From positions 1-56,326 of the forward strand of contig CAMQHT010000010.1 of the NCBI GenBank assembly GCA_947001705.1: a stretch of DNA of 56,326 bases, in the 5' to 3' direction. This DNA comes from an uncultured Collinsella sp. Its GTDB lineage: Bacteria > Actinomycetota > Coriobacteriia > Coriobacteriales > Coriobacteriaceae. Position numbers and translations under genes: made by a program. The notes beneath the pieces are model-generated. The model was given only the letters and a program-made list of their open reading frames with translations, searched no databases and was not told the DNA's origin. Shown here piece by piece: positions 43,131-50,325 of the stretch (its first letter is position 1; each line of letters begins with the position of its first letter).

Positions 43131-43160
43131 ATCGAGCCGGCGCGCAAACCGTGCCGTTGA

Positions 43161-43194
43161 GGCCCGTCACCGCTTACGGTGACGGGCCTTTTTG
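43161..43194 (+). terminator. Terminator after the DedA gene
   Basis: Perfect 12-bp stem GGCCCGTCACCG/CGGTGACGGGCC with CTTA loop, followed by five T. Confidence 0.9.
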
Positions 43195-43236
43195 CTTCGG
43201 TCAAATGAAAATACTTTAGTTAGTTAAAGAAAAACG

Positions 43237-43265
43237 TTTTATCCGACGCGCGTGCGGAGTACAAT
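43237..43265 (+). promoter_or_regulatory. Possible promoter of ilvE
   Basis: TTTTAT (43237-43242), 17-base spacer, TACAAT (43260-43265), leaving a ~145-base leader before ilvE. The -35 box is poor. I saw no T-box or clear leader peptide. Confidence 0.35.
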
Positions 43266-43418
43266 CTCGTGCATGCGAATCGACGTGCCATCGGCTTTGA
43301 TGCCGTTCGCGTGTCCCGTCCGGCTCTACGCTCCGGGCGTGCGACGTTGCGACGCGGTCGGCCTCGGTCCTTGCGTGCGGGTTCGCGAGTATGCAACTGT
43401 GTATGTAAGGAGCGACAT

Positions 43419-44471
43419 ATGACTGTCGAGAAGAAGGATATCGATTGGGGTAGCCTCGGCTTTGGCTACATGAAGACCGATTACAGTTACGAGGCCCATT
43501 GGAAGGATGGCGAGTGGGACGAGGGCGGCCTGACCACCGACCACACCCTGCATGTCTCCGAGTGCGGTGGCATCTTCCATTACTGCCAGGAGGTCTTTGA
43601 GGGCCTGAAGGCCTACACCGCCGAGGATGGCAGCATCGTCTGCTTCCGTCCCGACATGAACGCCGAGCGTATGTACAACTCTGCGCAGCGCCTCGAGATG
43701 CCCCCGTTCCCCAAGGACAAGTTCGTTGAGGCCGTCAAGCAGGTCGTTTCTGCCAACGCCGCCTGGGTTCCGCCCTTCGGTTCCGGCGCGACCCTGTACG
43801 TGCGTCCGTTTATGATCGGCTCCGGTGACGTGATCGGCGTGGCTCCCGCTCCTGAGTACACGTTCCGCATTCTCGTGACCCCGGTCGGTCCGTACTTTAA
43901 GGGTGGCCTCAAGCCCGTCAAGCTGCGCGTTTCCGAGTATGACCGCGCTGCACCGCACGGCACCGGTAACATCAAGGCCGGCCTGAACTACGCCATGTCC
44001 CTTAAACCCACGATGGAGGCCCATCGCGAGGGTTATGCCGAGAACCTGTATCTCGACTCCGAGTCCCGCACCTATGTCGAGGAGACCGGCGGCGCCAACG
44101 TGCTGTTCGTGAAGGAGGACGGCACCCTCGTCGTTCCGCAGTCGCACACCGACTCCATCCTGCCCTCTATCACCCGTCGTTCGCTCGTTCAGGTTGCTCA
44201 GGACCTGGGCATTACCGTCGACCAACGCCCTGTCGAGTGGGCCGAGGTCAAGGCCGGTACCTTTGTCGAGTGCGGCCTGTGCGGCACCGCTGCCGTTATC
44301 TCCCCGGTCGGCGAGATCGACAACAAGGTTTACGGCGCCGACGAGACCGTGACCTTCCCGGCTGGCTACACCGAGATCGGCCCTGTGATGAAGAAGCTCC
44401 GCGAGACCCTGACTGGTATCCAGTCTGGTGCTGTTGAAGATAAGCACAACTGGGTCTATACCGTGGCGTAA
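43419..44471 (+). CDS. ilvE: Branched-chain amino-acid aminotransferase, 350 aa
   Basis: Fold-type IV PLP enzyme for Val, Leu and Ile synthesis or breakdown. The length and sequence (WKDGEWDEGGL, YCQEVFEGLKAY, RPDMNAERM, GTGNIKAGLNYAMSL with the PLP Lys, EETGGANVLFV, CGTAAVISPV) are those of the long BCAT subgroup. An open frame begins at 43269, but AAGGAG at ~43408-43413 clearly sets the ATG at 43419. Followed by a large nested inverted repeat/terminator. Confidence 0.95.
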   Translation: MTVEKKDIDWGSLGFGYMKTDYSYEAHWKDGEWDEGGLTTDHTLHVSECGGIFHYCQEVFEGLKAYTAEDGSIVCFRPDMNAERMYNSAQRLEMPPFPKDKFVEAVKQVVSANAAWVPPFGSGATLYVRPFMIGSGDVIGVAPAPEYTFRILVTPVGPYFKGGLKPVKLRVSEYDRAAPHGTGNIKAGLNYAMSLKPTMEAHREGYAENLYLDSESRTYVEETGGANVLFVKEDGTLVVPQSHTDSILPSITRRSLVQVAQDLGITVDQRPVEWAEVKAGTFVECGLCGTAAVISPVGEIDNKVYGADETVTFPAGYTEIGPVMKKLRETLTGIQSGAVEDKHNWVYTVA

Positions 44472-44494
44472 GCTGCCATAGCTGTTCGGCCCGA

Positions 44495-44609
44495 GGGCAA
44501 CCTTCTTTTCCGGCGCGTCCTCGGACATGCAAGAACCTCCGCAGCGCACTTCGTGCGGCGGAGGTTCTTTCGTCCTGCGGAGTGCGCCGGAAAGGAAGGT
44601 CGCCCTTTT
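44495..44609. terminator. Nested inverted repeat with terminator character after ilvE
   Basis: Outer arms 44495-44516 and 44584-44605 match at 20 of 22 positions and are followed by TTTTG. The inner perfect stem AAGAACCTCCGC (44531-44542) with GCGGAGGTTCTT (44558-44569) has its own paired apex (GCGC/GTGC). The stretch 44610-44874 beyond it holds no gene I can support. Confidence 0.75.
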
Positions 44610-44874
44610 GTTTTGCTTCGCGCCATGTGGGGGTGATGGCGACGTGCATTTTTGCGAGTATTCTGCAACCGAAGGCCCCTGCATACCGACCTCGGGCAAA
44701 AAATCGGGATTTCTCGATGTTTTCTACGAATGATGGGCGGGGTTATGGGCTGACAGCGTTTGATTTGCAGGGATATTCGCGGTCTTTGGCATTTATCGTA
44801 GCGCCCGTAGCCCTTGGTTATGTTGAATACTCCTAAAAATGCACGGCGCTTAAAGGGGGACCTTCGCGAAAAAG

Positions 44875-44916
44875 GAAACCGCCCCGTCGAAGTATGCATT
44901 CGACGGGGCGGTTTAT
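44875..44916. terminator. Bidirectional terminator near the lemA 3' end
   Basis: Perfect 16-bp stem: AAACCGCCCCGTCGAA (44876-44891) with its complement at 44899-44914. A and T runs lie on both flanks; it probably ends the minus-strand lemA transcript. Confidence 0.8.
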
Positions 44917-44950
44917 GCATATAGCCGATTTAGGATGCGCTGCCAAACTA

Positions 44951-45502
44951 CTAGAACTTGACGGTCGGGGCCTGGCGGGCTGCTTCGGCGGCCTCGAAGC
45001 CCTGGCGTTCCTTAAACTGGAAGATGCCGGCAAAGATGACAGCCGGGAACGTCTGAATGGCGTTGTTGTAGCTGAGCACGCAATCGTTGTAGCTCTGGCG
45101 TGCATAGCTAATCTTGTTCTCGGTATCCTCGAGTGATGCCTGCAGCTGCGTAAAGTTGGTGTTTGCCTTAAGATCGGGATAGGCCTCGGCTACGGCAAAG
45201 AGCTGGCGCAGCGCACCGGTCAGCACGTTGTCGGCTTCCATCTTGGCCTCGGGCGTAGTGGCCTTGACGGCGGTGTTACGCGCGCTGATCACGGCGGAGA
45301 GCGTCTCCTGCTCGTGCTTGGCGTAGCCCTTGACGGTCTCGACCAGGTTGGGGATCAGGTCGTTGCGGCGCTGCAGCTGCGTATCGATGTTCTGCCAGGC
45401 GTTATCGATGCGGTTACGCTTGGTGACCATGTTGTTGTAGATGCCGGCGATGGCGCAGACAATCACAATGACAACAACGATGCCGATGATGACGGTAATC
45501 AT
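44951..45502 (-). CDS. LemA-family membrane protein, 183 aa
   Basis: One N-terminal transmembrane helix (~2-22, rich in Ile/Val) followed by a long helical domain with the family signature AWQNIDTQLQRRNDLIPNLV (20 residues) and SYARQSYNDCVLSYNNAIQTFP in part. Function of LemA is not established; it is often near membrane proteases. GGAGAC before the ATG at 45502 is a reasonable ribosome site. Divergent from a TetR-like regulator, which may control it. Confidence 0.92.
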   Translation of the reverse strand: MITVIIGIVVVIVIVCAIAGIYNNMVTKRNRIDNAWQNIDTQLQRRNDLIPNLVETVKGYAKHEQETLSAVISARNTAVKATTPEAKMEADNVLTGALRQLFAVAEAYPDLKANTNFTQLQASLEDTENKISYARQSYNDCVLSYNNAIQTFPAVIFAGIFQFKERQGFEAAEAARQAPTVKF

Positions 45503-45713
45503 GATGTCTCCGTTTCGAATGGCCGCGGCGGCATGCGCCAGCTGCCGTTGGTATAACGCTACTAGTATACCCGCAACGTTTTGCCGTGCCGAACTTTCCG
45601 GTAAGCGTTATGTTTTCGGTGGGGTTGGCACTGGGGCAAAGCGCGCGAGGTACAGGTGTAAGATATGCGACAGATTGACGAGTGTTGTCTTTGCCCTGAG
45701 GATGGCGATACCA

Positions 45714-46298
45714 GTGGACCTTCGCATCAAGAAAACCTACCGCGCCCTGTTCGATGCCTTTACCGAGCTTCTCGAGGAGCATCGTTTTGAGGACCTGACG
45801 GTTGCCATGCTGTGCGACCGCGCCATGATTCGCCGCACGACGTTCTACAAGCACTTTCGCGACAAGAACGATTACTTTGCCTTTTATATCGATGAGCTCA
45901 TGTCCGGCTTGCCGCAAAAACAGCCCGATGAGGCCGGCACAGTGTCTGCCGAGGACGTGCGCGCGCTCCGGCACGCGATTTTGGACGATGCCATGGACCT
46001 GATTCTGGCCCATGAGCAGCTCATGGACAACATTTTGGCGAGCAGCATGTCGGGAATGCTGACCAACGTTATTTGCGACCGTATTGCCCGCTCCATCCGC
46101 GAGCGTGTGATGAACGTGCTTGCCGAGGATGCCCTGGCCCCCGTGTCACTCGAGACGACGTCTGAGTTTGTCGCCGGCGGTATTATTCGACTTTTCACGA
46201 TATGGTGGGAATCGGGCCACAATCTTGAGCGTCGACCCGAGATGGCCGACGTTGTCGATGCGCTGTTCGAGCGGACCATGACGCCGGTGCATCACTAA
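45714..46298 (+). CDS. TetR/AcrR-family transcriptional regulator, ~194 aa
   Basis: N-terminal HTH typical of TetR proteins: KTYRALFDAFTELLEEHRFE, LTVAMLCDRAMIRRTTFYKHF and DKNDYF. The rest is a helical dimerisation/ligand domain that ends at ~190 residues. The start is uncertain: GTG at 45714 has GAGG ~12 bases upstream and gives the natural VDLRIKKTY beginning, whereas the ATG at 45702 overlaps that purine stretch. The frame stays open to 45441 without support. Divergent from lemA; target unknown. Confidence 0.85.
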   Translation: MDLRIKKTYRALFDAFTELLEEHRFEDLTVAMLCDRAMIRRTTFYKHFRDKNDYFAFYIDELMSGLPQKQPDEAGTVSAEDVRALRHAILDDAMDLILAHEQLMDNILASSMSGMLTNVICDRIARSIRERVMNVLAEDALAPVSLETTSEFVAGGIIRLFTIWWESGHNLERRPEMADVVDALFERTMTPVHH

Positions 46299-46301
46299 AA
46301 G

Positions 46302-46391
46302 TGGCGGAGAGAGGGGGATTCGAACCCCCGGAACGCTCTCGCGCTCAACGGTTTTCAAGACCGCCGCATTCAACCGCTCTGCCATCTCTCC
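46302..46391 (-). tRNA. tRNA-Ser (anticodon UGA)
   Basis: On the minus strand the gene begins GGAGAGA and ends with the matching TCTCTCC, a G discriminator and an encoded CCA (46304-46302). The anticodon loop is CTTGAAA between GCGGT and ACCGT, giving UGA for UCA codons. A long variable arm (GAGCGCGAGAGCGTTC region) and the T loop GGTTCGAATCC confirm a serine class II tRNA. It lies between the TetR gene and the tadA fusion gene, on the opposite strand. Confidence 0.97.
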
Positions 46392-46442
46392 GTGAGTCGT
46401 AATGATAGCATCGTTTTGGATTTGCAACAGGGAAGGCGAACG

Positions 46443-48224
46443 ATGACGATCACCGAAATCGACGAGAAGTTCATGCGCGAGGCGCTGGCCGAGGCGCGAG
46501 CCGCCGCGGCGGTGGGCGAGGTGCCTATCGGAGCCGTAGTGGTGCGCGACGGCGAGATCGTCGCGAGGGCGCACAATCGGCGCGAGCTCGATCAGGATCC
46601 TTCGGCTCATGCAGAGTTCGCGGCCCTGTGCGCTGCCGCTCGGTCGCTCGGTCGCTGGCGCCTTTCCGACTGTACGGTCTATGTGACGTTGGAACCTTGC
46701 TGCATGTGCGCAGGCCTTATGGTTAACGCGCGCGTGGGGCGCTGCGTGTATGGCGCGAGCGACGCCAAGGCGGGCGCGTTGGGATCCCTATACGATTTGA
46801 ATGCCGACTCGCGCCTGAATCATCGGTTTAACGTGACGGCTGGGGTCCTGGCGGATGAATGCCGCGAGCTGCTGAGTAGCTATTTTGGCGGTCTGCGCGG
46901 AGCGGGCGGCGCTGATTGCGGTTGTGGGGCCGATCTTGAGGCGCATGCCGCTCATGCCGAGGCGCTCGCGTGTGCCGAAGATATCGCCGTTGAGGCGGTT
47001 GACTTTGGCCCTGCGTGCCGCCGGCCCCGCCGTGTGCTGCTGGCGATTGACTCCTTTAAGGGCAGCGTGTCGAGTGCACGGGCGGAGGCGGCGGTTGCCG
47101 AGGGCATGCGCCGTGTGTGGCCCGATGCCGAGGTGCGCGCGTTGCCGCTGGCGGATGGCGGCGAGGGAACGCTCGACGCCATCGACGCGTGCGGCGGTGA
47201 GATTGTGACCTGCGAGGTGGCAGGTCCCTTGGGCGATCGCGTGTCTGCCCAGATGCTGGTGGACGACGAGCGCGACTCGGCTGTAATTGAGATGGCCGAG
47301 GCGGCGGGTATTGGGTATTCGAGTTGTACGGAGTCGGCGGCGTTGGCGGCTTCGACCTATGGCGTGGGCGAGCTTATGCTTCGCGCAGTTCGCACGGGCG
47401 CAAGGACACTCTATATTGGTCTGGGCGGCAGTGCCACCAACGACGGTGGCGCCGGCATGCTGCAGGCGCTGGGCGCGCGCGTGGTCGATGATCAGGGATG
47501 CGATGTCGCCCCCGGTCTTGCCGGCCTTGAGCAGGTGGCGAGCGTTGATTTGGCGCCAGCGCTTCGGGCACTGAATGGCATGCGTGTCGTGGTGCTTTCG
47601 GATGTCGAGAATCCGCTCGTAGGGCGTCGCGGCGCACTGGCGGTGTTTGGCGGGCAGAAGGGCCTGCCGGCGGATGATGTCGAGGTGCTGCGCAGATACG
47701 ACGGCTGGATGGTCGGCTACGGTCGCCTGCTCGATGCGGCAATTTTCGAGGCGCGAGCCCAGGGGTTGTTGCGCACACCCGAGAACGCACGGACATTTGG
47801 CTCGGTGCTTGGCGTGCCCGGCGCGGGCGCTGCCGGTGGCTTGGGCGCGGCGTTGCTGGCGCTCGGCGCGGAGCTACGCTCGGGTGTGGAGACGGTGCTC
47901 GATCTCGTGGGGTTTGACGAGCACGTGCGCGATGTCGACCTGGTCATTACAGGCGAGGGCAATATGGATGAGCAATCCGCCGCCGGTAAGGCGCCGGTGG
48001 GCGTGGCGCGCCGTGCCAAGCGGTGTGGCAAACCGGTGATCGCTGTCGTGGGCGGTCGCGCTGACAACCTGGATGGGGTGTGTGAGCGGGGTATTGACTT
48101 GGTTTTGCCGATTTGCCGCAAACCCATGGACCTGGAGCAAGCGCTTAATCCGCAGGAAGCCACCACCAACCTTATCTGCGCTGGCGAAGCAGCCGCTCGA
48201 TCCTACGACCTTGGCCGTATCTAA
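46443..48224 (+). CDS. Fusion of tRNA adenosine deaminase TadA and glycerate kinase, 593 aa
   Basis: Residues 1-~150 are a complete TadA: zinc site and proton shuttle HAE (56-58) and PCCMC (85-89), plus the GRCVYGASDAKAGA and C-terminal LSSYF segments; it converts A34 to inosine in tRNA-Arg(ACG). After an Ala/Cys/Glu-rich linker (~151-196), residues ~197-593 form a full-length class II-type glycerate kinase (LLAIDSFKGSVSSARA, LPLADGGEGTLDA, GLGGSATNDGGAGML, GEGNMDEQS). The single frame has no stop and no internal ribosome site at the junction. GGGAAGG before the ATG at 46443 sets the start. I know of no reason for the two activities to be joined. Confidence 0.88.
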   Translation: MTITEIDEKFMREALAEARAAAAVGEVPIGAVVVRDGEIVARAHNRRELDQDPSAHAEFAALCAAARSLGRWRLSDCTVYVTLEPCCMCAGLMVNARVGRCVYGASDAKAGALGSLYDLNADSRLNHRFNVTAGVLADECRELLSSYFGGLRGAGGADCGCGADLEAHAAHAEALACAEDIAVEAVDFGPACRRPRRVLLAIDSFKGSVSSARAEAAVAEGMRRVWPDAEVRALPLADGGEGTLDAIDACGGEIVTCEVAGPLGDRVSAQMLVDDERDSAVIEMAEAAGIGYSSCTESAALAASTYGVGELMLRAVRTGARTLYIGLGGSATNDGGAGMLQALGARVVDDQGCDVAPGLAGLEQVASVDLAPALRALNGMRVVVLSDVENPLVGRRGALAVFGGQKGLPADDVEVLRRYDGWMVGYGRLLDAAIFEARAQGLLRTPENARTFGSVLGVPGAGAAGGLGAALLALGAELRSGVETVLDLVGFDEHVRDVDLVITGEGNMDEQSAAGKAPVGVARRAKRCGKPVIAVVGGRADNLDGVCERGIDLVLPICRKPMDLEQALNPQEATTNLICAGEAAARSYDLGRI

Positions 48225-48239
48225 AACCTATCTCTTTAT

Positions 48240-48308
48240 AAGTTGCGGTGGATTAGTTCCTGTTTGGCGGCTCAGACAGCAAAAACAGGAACTATTCCAC
48301 CGCAACTT
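48240..48308. repeat. Long inverted repeat I after the tadA fusion gene
   Basis: 26-base arms (48240-48265 and 48283-48308) differ at one central position and enclose 17 bases. The stretch 48225-48664 has no gene; this and the two following repeats fill it. Confidence 0.85.
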
Positions 48309-48375
48309 CGAGAATGGCCATTCGAGGTTGGCTGCCTTGGGTCTTTGGTCGGACCGTTTGCCACGAAATGCGGCC

Positions 48376-48503
48376 ATCTACTACGTTAAACCGGCCACCC
48401 TCGACCATCCCGGAATTTGCAAAAACAAAACCGCAGGTAGAAAGCTTGCCGATTTTCGAAAAAGCCGGCTATGGTTGACCCTTGCGGCCTAAACGTAGTA
48501 GAT
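48376..48503. repeat. Long inverted repeat II
   Basis: ATCTACTACGTT (48376-48387) is the exact complement of 48492-48503. Inside, sequence starting CCGGCC and ending in GGCC gives further imperfect pairing (ACCAT with ATGGT). Confidence 0.7.
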
Positions 48504-48536
48504 AGGTCCTTTCTGTGGTGCGGCACCAAGCCGGTC

Positions 48537-48622
48537 ATTTTGGGATGGGACTATTTTGACTACTCATTGGCTGCTCTGGCAATCGGGCTGCAAAAGTAGT
48601 CAAAAAAGCTCCGTCCCAAATT
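48537..48622. repeat. Long inverted repeat III
   Basis: 28-base arms (48537-48564 and 48595-48622) agree at 23 positions; the inner TTTTGACTACT part is perfect. Ends ~40 bases before the SRP RNA gene. Confidence 0.75.
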
Positions 48623-48664
48623 AGCTACCTTGCTCTGGCGGGCGGGAGCAGGTAAGATATACCG

Positions 48665-48786
48665 AGCGCCTAGCGCGTTCGATGGGTTCGGATGACGACA
48701 TGTTCCGAATCTGGTCAGGTCCGGAAGGAAGCAGCCATAAGGAGCCTCTGTCGGGCATCCGAATCCATCGAGCGCACGGGCGCTTT
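48665..48786 (+). ncRNA. ffs: Bacterial small SRP RNA (4.5S type)
   Basis: The conserved helix-8 tetraloop region GGTCAGGTCCGGAAGGAAGC begins at 48713, with AGCAGCC after it. It caps a long hairpin: AGCGCC (48665) pairs with GGCGCT (48779-48784), CGATGG with CCATCG, and GGATTC/GGTTCGGATG with CATCCGAATCC. Total ~120 nt, as expected for the short SRP RNA without Alu domain. A T run (TTTTT) follows the closing stem. It binds Ffh and guides ribosomes to the membrane. Confidence 0.95.
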
Positions 48787-48906
48787 TTGGTGCCGCGACA
48801 CGGCCCGGCCGGCGGCGAGGTATTTGGTGTCTCGCTGGTCCTCGGCTTCGCCTGCGGGATCGCTCGACTACTAAACACCTCGCCGCCGGCCGGCCCCCGT
48901 CGTCCA
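48784..48906. repeat. Long inverted repeat IV after the SRP RNA
   Basis: A perfect 15-bp core GGCCGGCGGCGAGGT/ACCTCGCCGCCGGCC is extended imperfectly on both sides (TTTTTGG near 48784 with CCAAAAA near 48906), giving ~35-40-base arms around a ~50-base centre that itself contains GGC-TTC-GCC. Confidence 0.75.
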
Positions 48907-49040
48907 AAAATCACCCGTAAGGGCGCGTTTATCTAATTTAATCTATCCCTTGCGGAATGCGGCTTGCTGGCGTTGTCTGGGCATTGATGGCTACGTGGTT
49001 CAAGAGGCGGCGGTGCTGTTGCTTGAATTTTTGCAGTTAA

Positions 49041-49080
49041 AGAGGCCCGTTTCCTTAGGGGAAACGGGCCTCTTTTTGTC
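49041..49080. terminator. Bidirectional terminator
   Basis: AGAGGCCCGTTTCC (49041-49054) pairs with its complement around TTAG, followed by CTTTTTG; the minus strand also ends in T after the stem. It probably ends the surface-protein gene transcript. Confidence 0.85.
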
Positions 49081-49120
49081 TCTGGGCTTGTGAATTGGTG
49101 AAGGCAGAATGCTCTGTCGG

Positions 49121-50110
49121 CTATTTTGAGTTCTTGATGCGGCGTGTGGCTGTGGCGGTTATTCCGAGGCCTGCGGCGGCGATTCCTGCGAGTGCGATTG
49201 CGCTCGGCGCTGTGTCGCCCGTGTTCGCGAGCTTGTCGGCGGTCGTATCTGCTTGTTTGCCGCTGCTCGTGTTCGCTTGCTTGGTGGAGTTTGGCGAGGT
49301 GTCTTTACCGGTCGCGGGCGAGCCGGTGGGCTGTGTCGTCTCGGTCGGTTGCGCCGAGCCGGAGGGAGGTGTTGTCTCGGCGGGTTTCGTTATCTCGGGC
49401 GAGGTGGCCTTGTCTGCCGCGGCCTTTGCCTCTTCATATGCCTTGCAGGCGTCGTCATAGGCTATTTGCGCTCTTTTCAAATCGCCGAGGAGCGCATCCC
49501 GCTTGGCTGTTTCTCCGTCGAGATGGGTTTTATTAAACTCTACTTCGCTTTCAAAGAAATAAATCAGGCTTTTATGACTTTCGAGGCGCATTCGGCAGTG
49601 CTCAAGCTTATCTTCACAGGAATTTTCTTGCATTATTGCCTCTGTGATCGCCTCTTGCAACTGCCAAATAGTTTCGGCAGGAGTCGTGTAGTCGATTTTA
49701 TTTAATTCTGCCTCAAGGGCTCTTGTCCGGTTGTGGGCCTTATCGCATTCGGCTTGAGCTGCATCGACGTTCGCTTGCATGGCGGGAAGGGATTCCTTAT
49801 ATATGGCGGCTTGCGCCAAATTAGCGTCGTAGTTCTCTTGAAAAATGGCAATTTTAGTATCGATTTCCGCAAGTTTCTCGGGACTTGCGGCGTCTTTCGC
49901 GGCCTCGAGGTTTTTGAGCGCTTCCTGCATGGCTGCATACGCTTTTTCTTTTGCGGCGGCCGCATCTTCCGTCTGCAAGGCAACTGCACCGGTGGGGGAG
50001 CTGGTTTCTGCCGCGATCGCCGTTGCGGGGGCGATTCCCGCGACAAGTGCCGCGGAAAGGGCGATGCCCACAGTTGCTCGTCTTGCTCTTCTTGCGAGAA
50101 TGTCGTTCAT
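49121..50110 (-). CDS. Sortase-anchored coiled-coil surface protein, 329 aa
   Basis: Signal peptide at ~1-35 (basic RRARRA, hydrophobic core, AIAAE-type cleavage region). Residues ~50-235 are Ala/Glu/Lys-rich and predict coiled coil. A Pro/Thr/Ser-rich wall-spanning stretch (~236-290) is followed by LANTG (294-298), a hydrophobic helix and a basic tail (RRIKNSK): the layout of a cell-wall sorting signal, with Ala at the usual Pro position. Central Cys (~98, 171 and 176) are few. Role unknown; possibly an adhesin or spacer protein. No sortase gene is in the window. The ATG at 50110 is preceded by a GAGGTGCCGAG-type purine tract. Confidence 0.85.
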   Translation of the reverse strand: MNDILARRARRATVGIALSAALVAGIAPATAIAAETSSPTGAVALQTEDAAAAKEKAYAAMQEALKNLEAAKDAASPEKLAEIDTKIAIFQENYDANLAQAAIYKESLPAMQANVDAAQAECDKAHNRTRALEAELNKIDYTTPAETIWQLQEAITEAIMQENSCEDKLEHCRMRLESHKSLIYFFESEVEFNKTHLDGETAKRDALLGDLKRAQIAYDDACKAYEEAKAAADKATSPEITKPAETTPPSGSAQPTETTQPTGSPATGKDTSPNSTKQANTSSGKQADTTADKLANTGDTAPSAIALAGIAAAGLGITATATRRIKNSK

Positions 50111-50325
50111 CTCGGCACCTCATTTCAAGGGTCGGCGACTAACTTGGTAGCACTAATGTAAGTATATCAGGCGGTCGACCCGACACTGGCTGGGTGTGCG
50201 CGTGCCTTTCCGCTTCTTTGGAAACCGAATCCCATTAGAAATGACGAGTTGTTTACGCTTCTTTTGGGCTCACCGTACTATCATGGTTCGAATTGAGTGT
50301 GAATGATGATAGGGAGCGCCTATAC

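Noticed and set aside
43266..43418. T-box or leader-peptide attenuator before ilvE
   Set aside because: No T-box bulge sequence, terminator/antiterminator pair or run of branched-chain codons was visible.
44610..44874. Short open frames between ilvE and lemA
   Set aside because: No ribosome sites and no recognisable protein features; they overlap the terminator repeat or run through AT/GC-mixed spacer.
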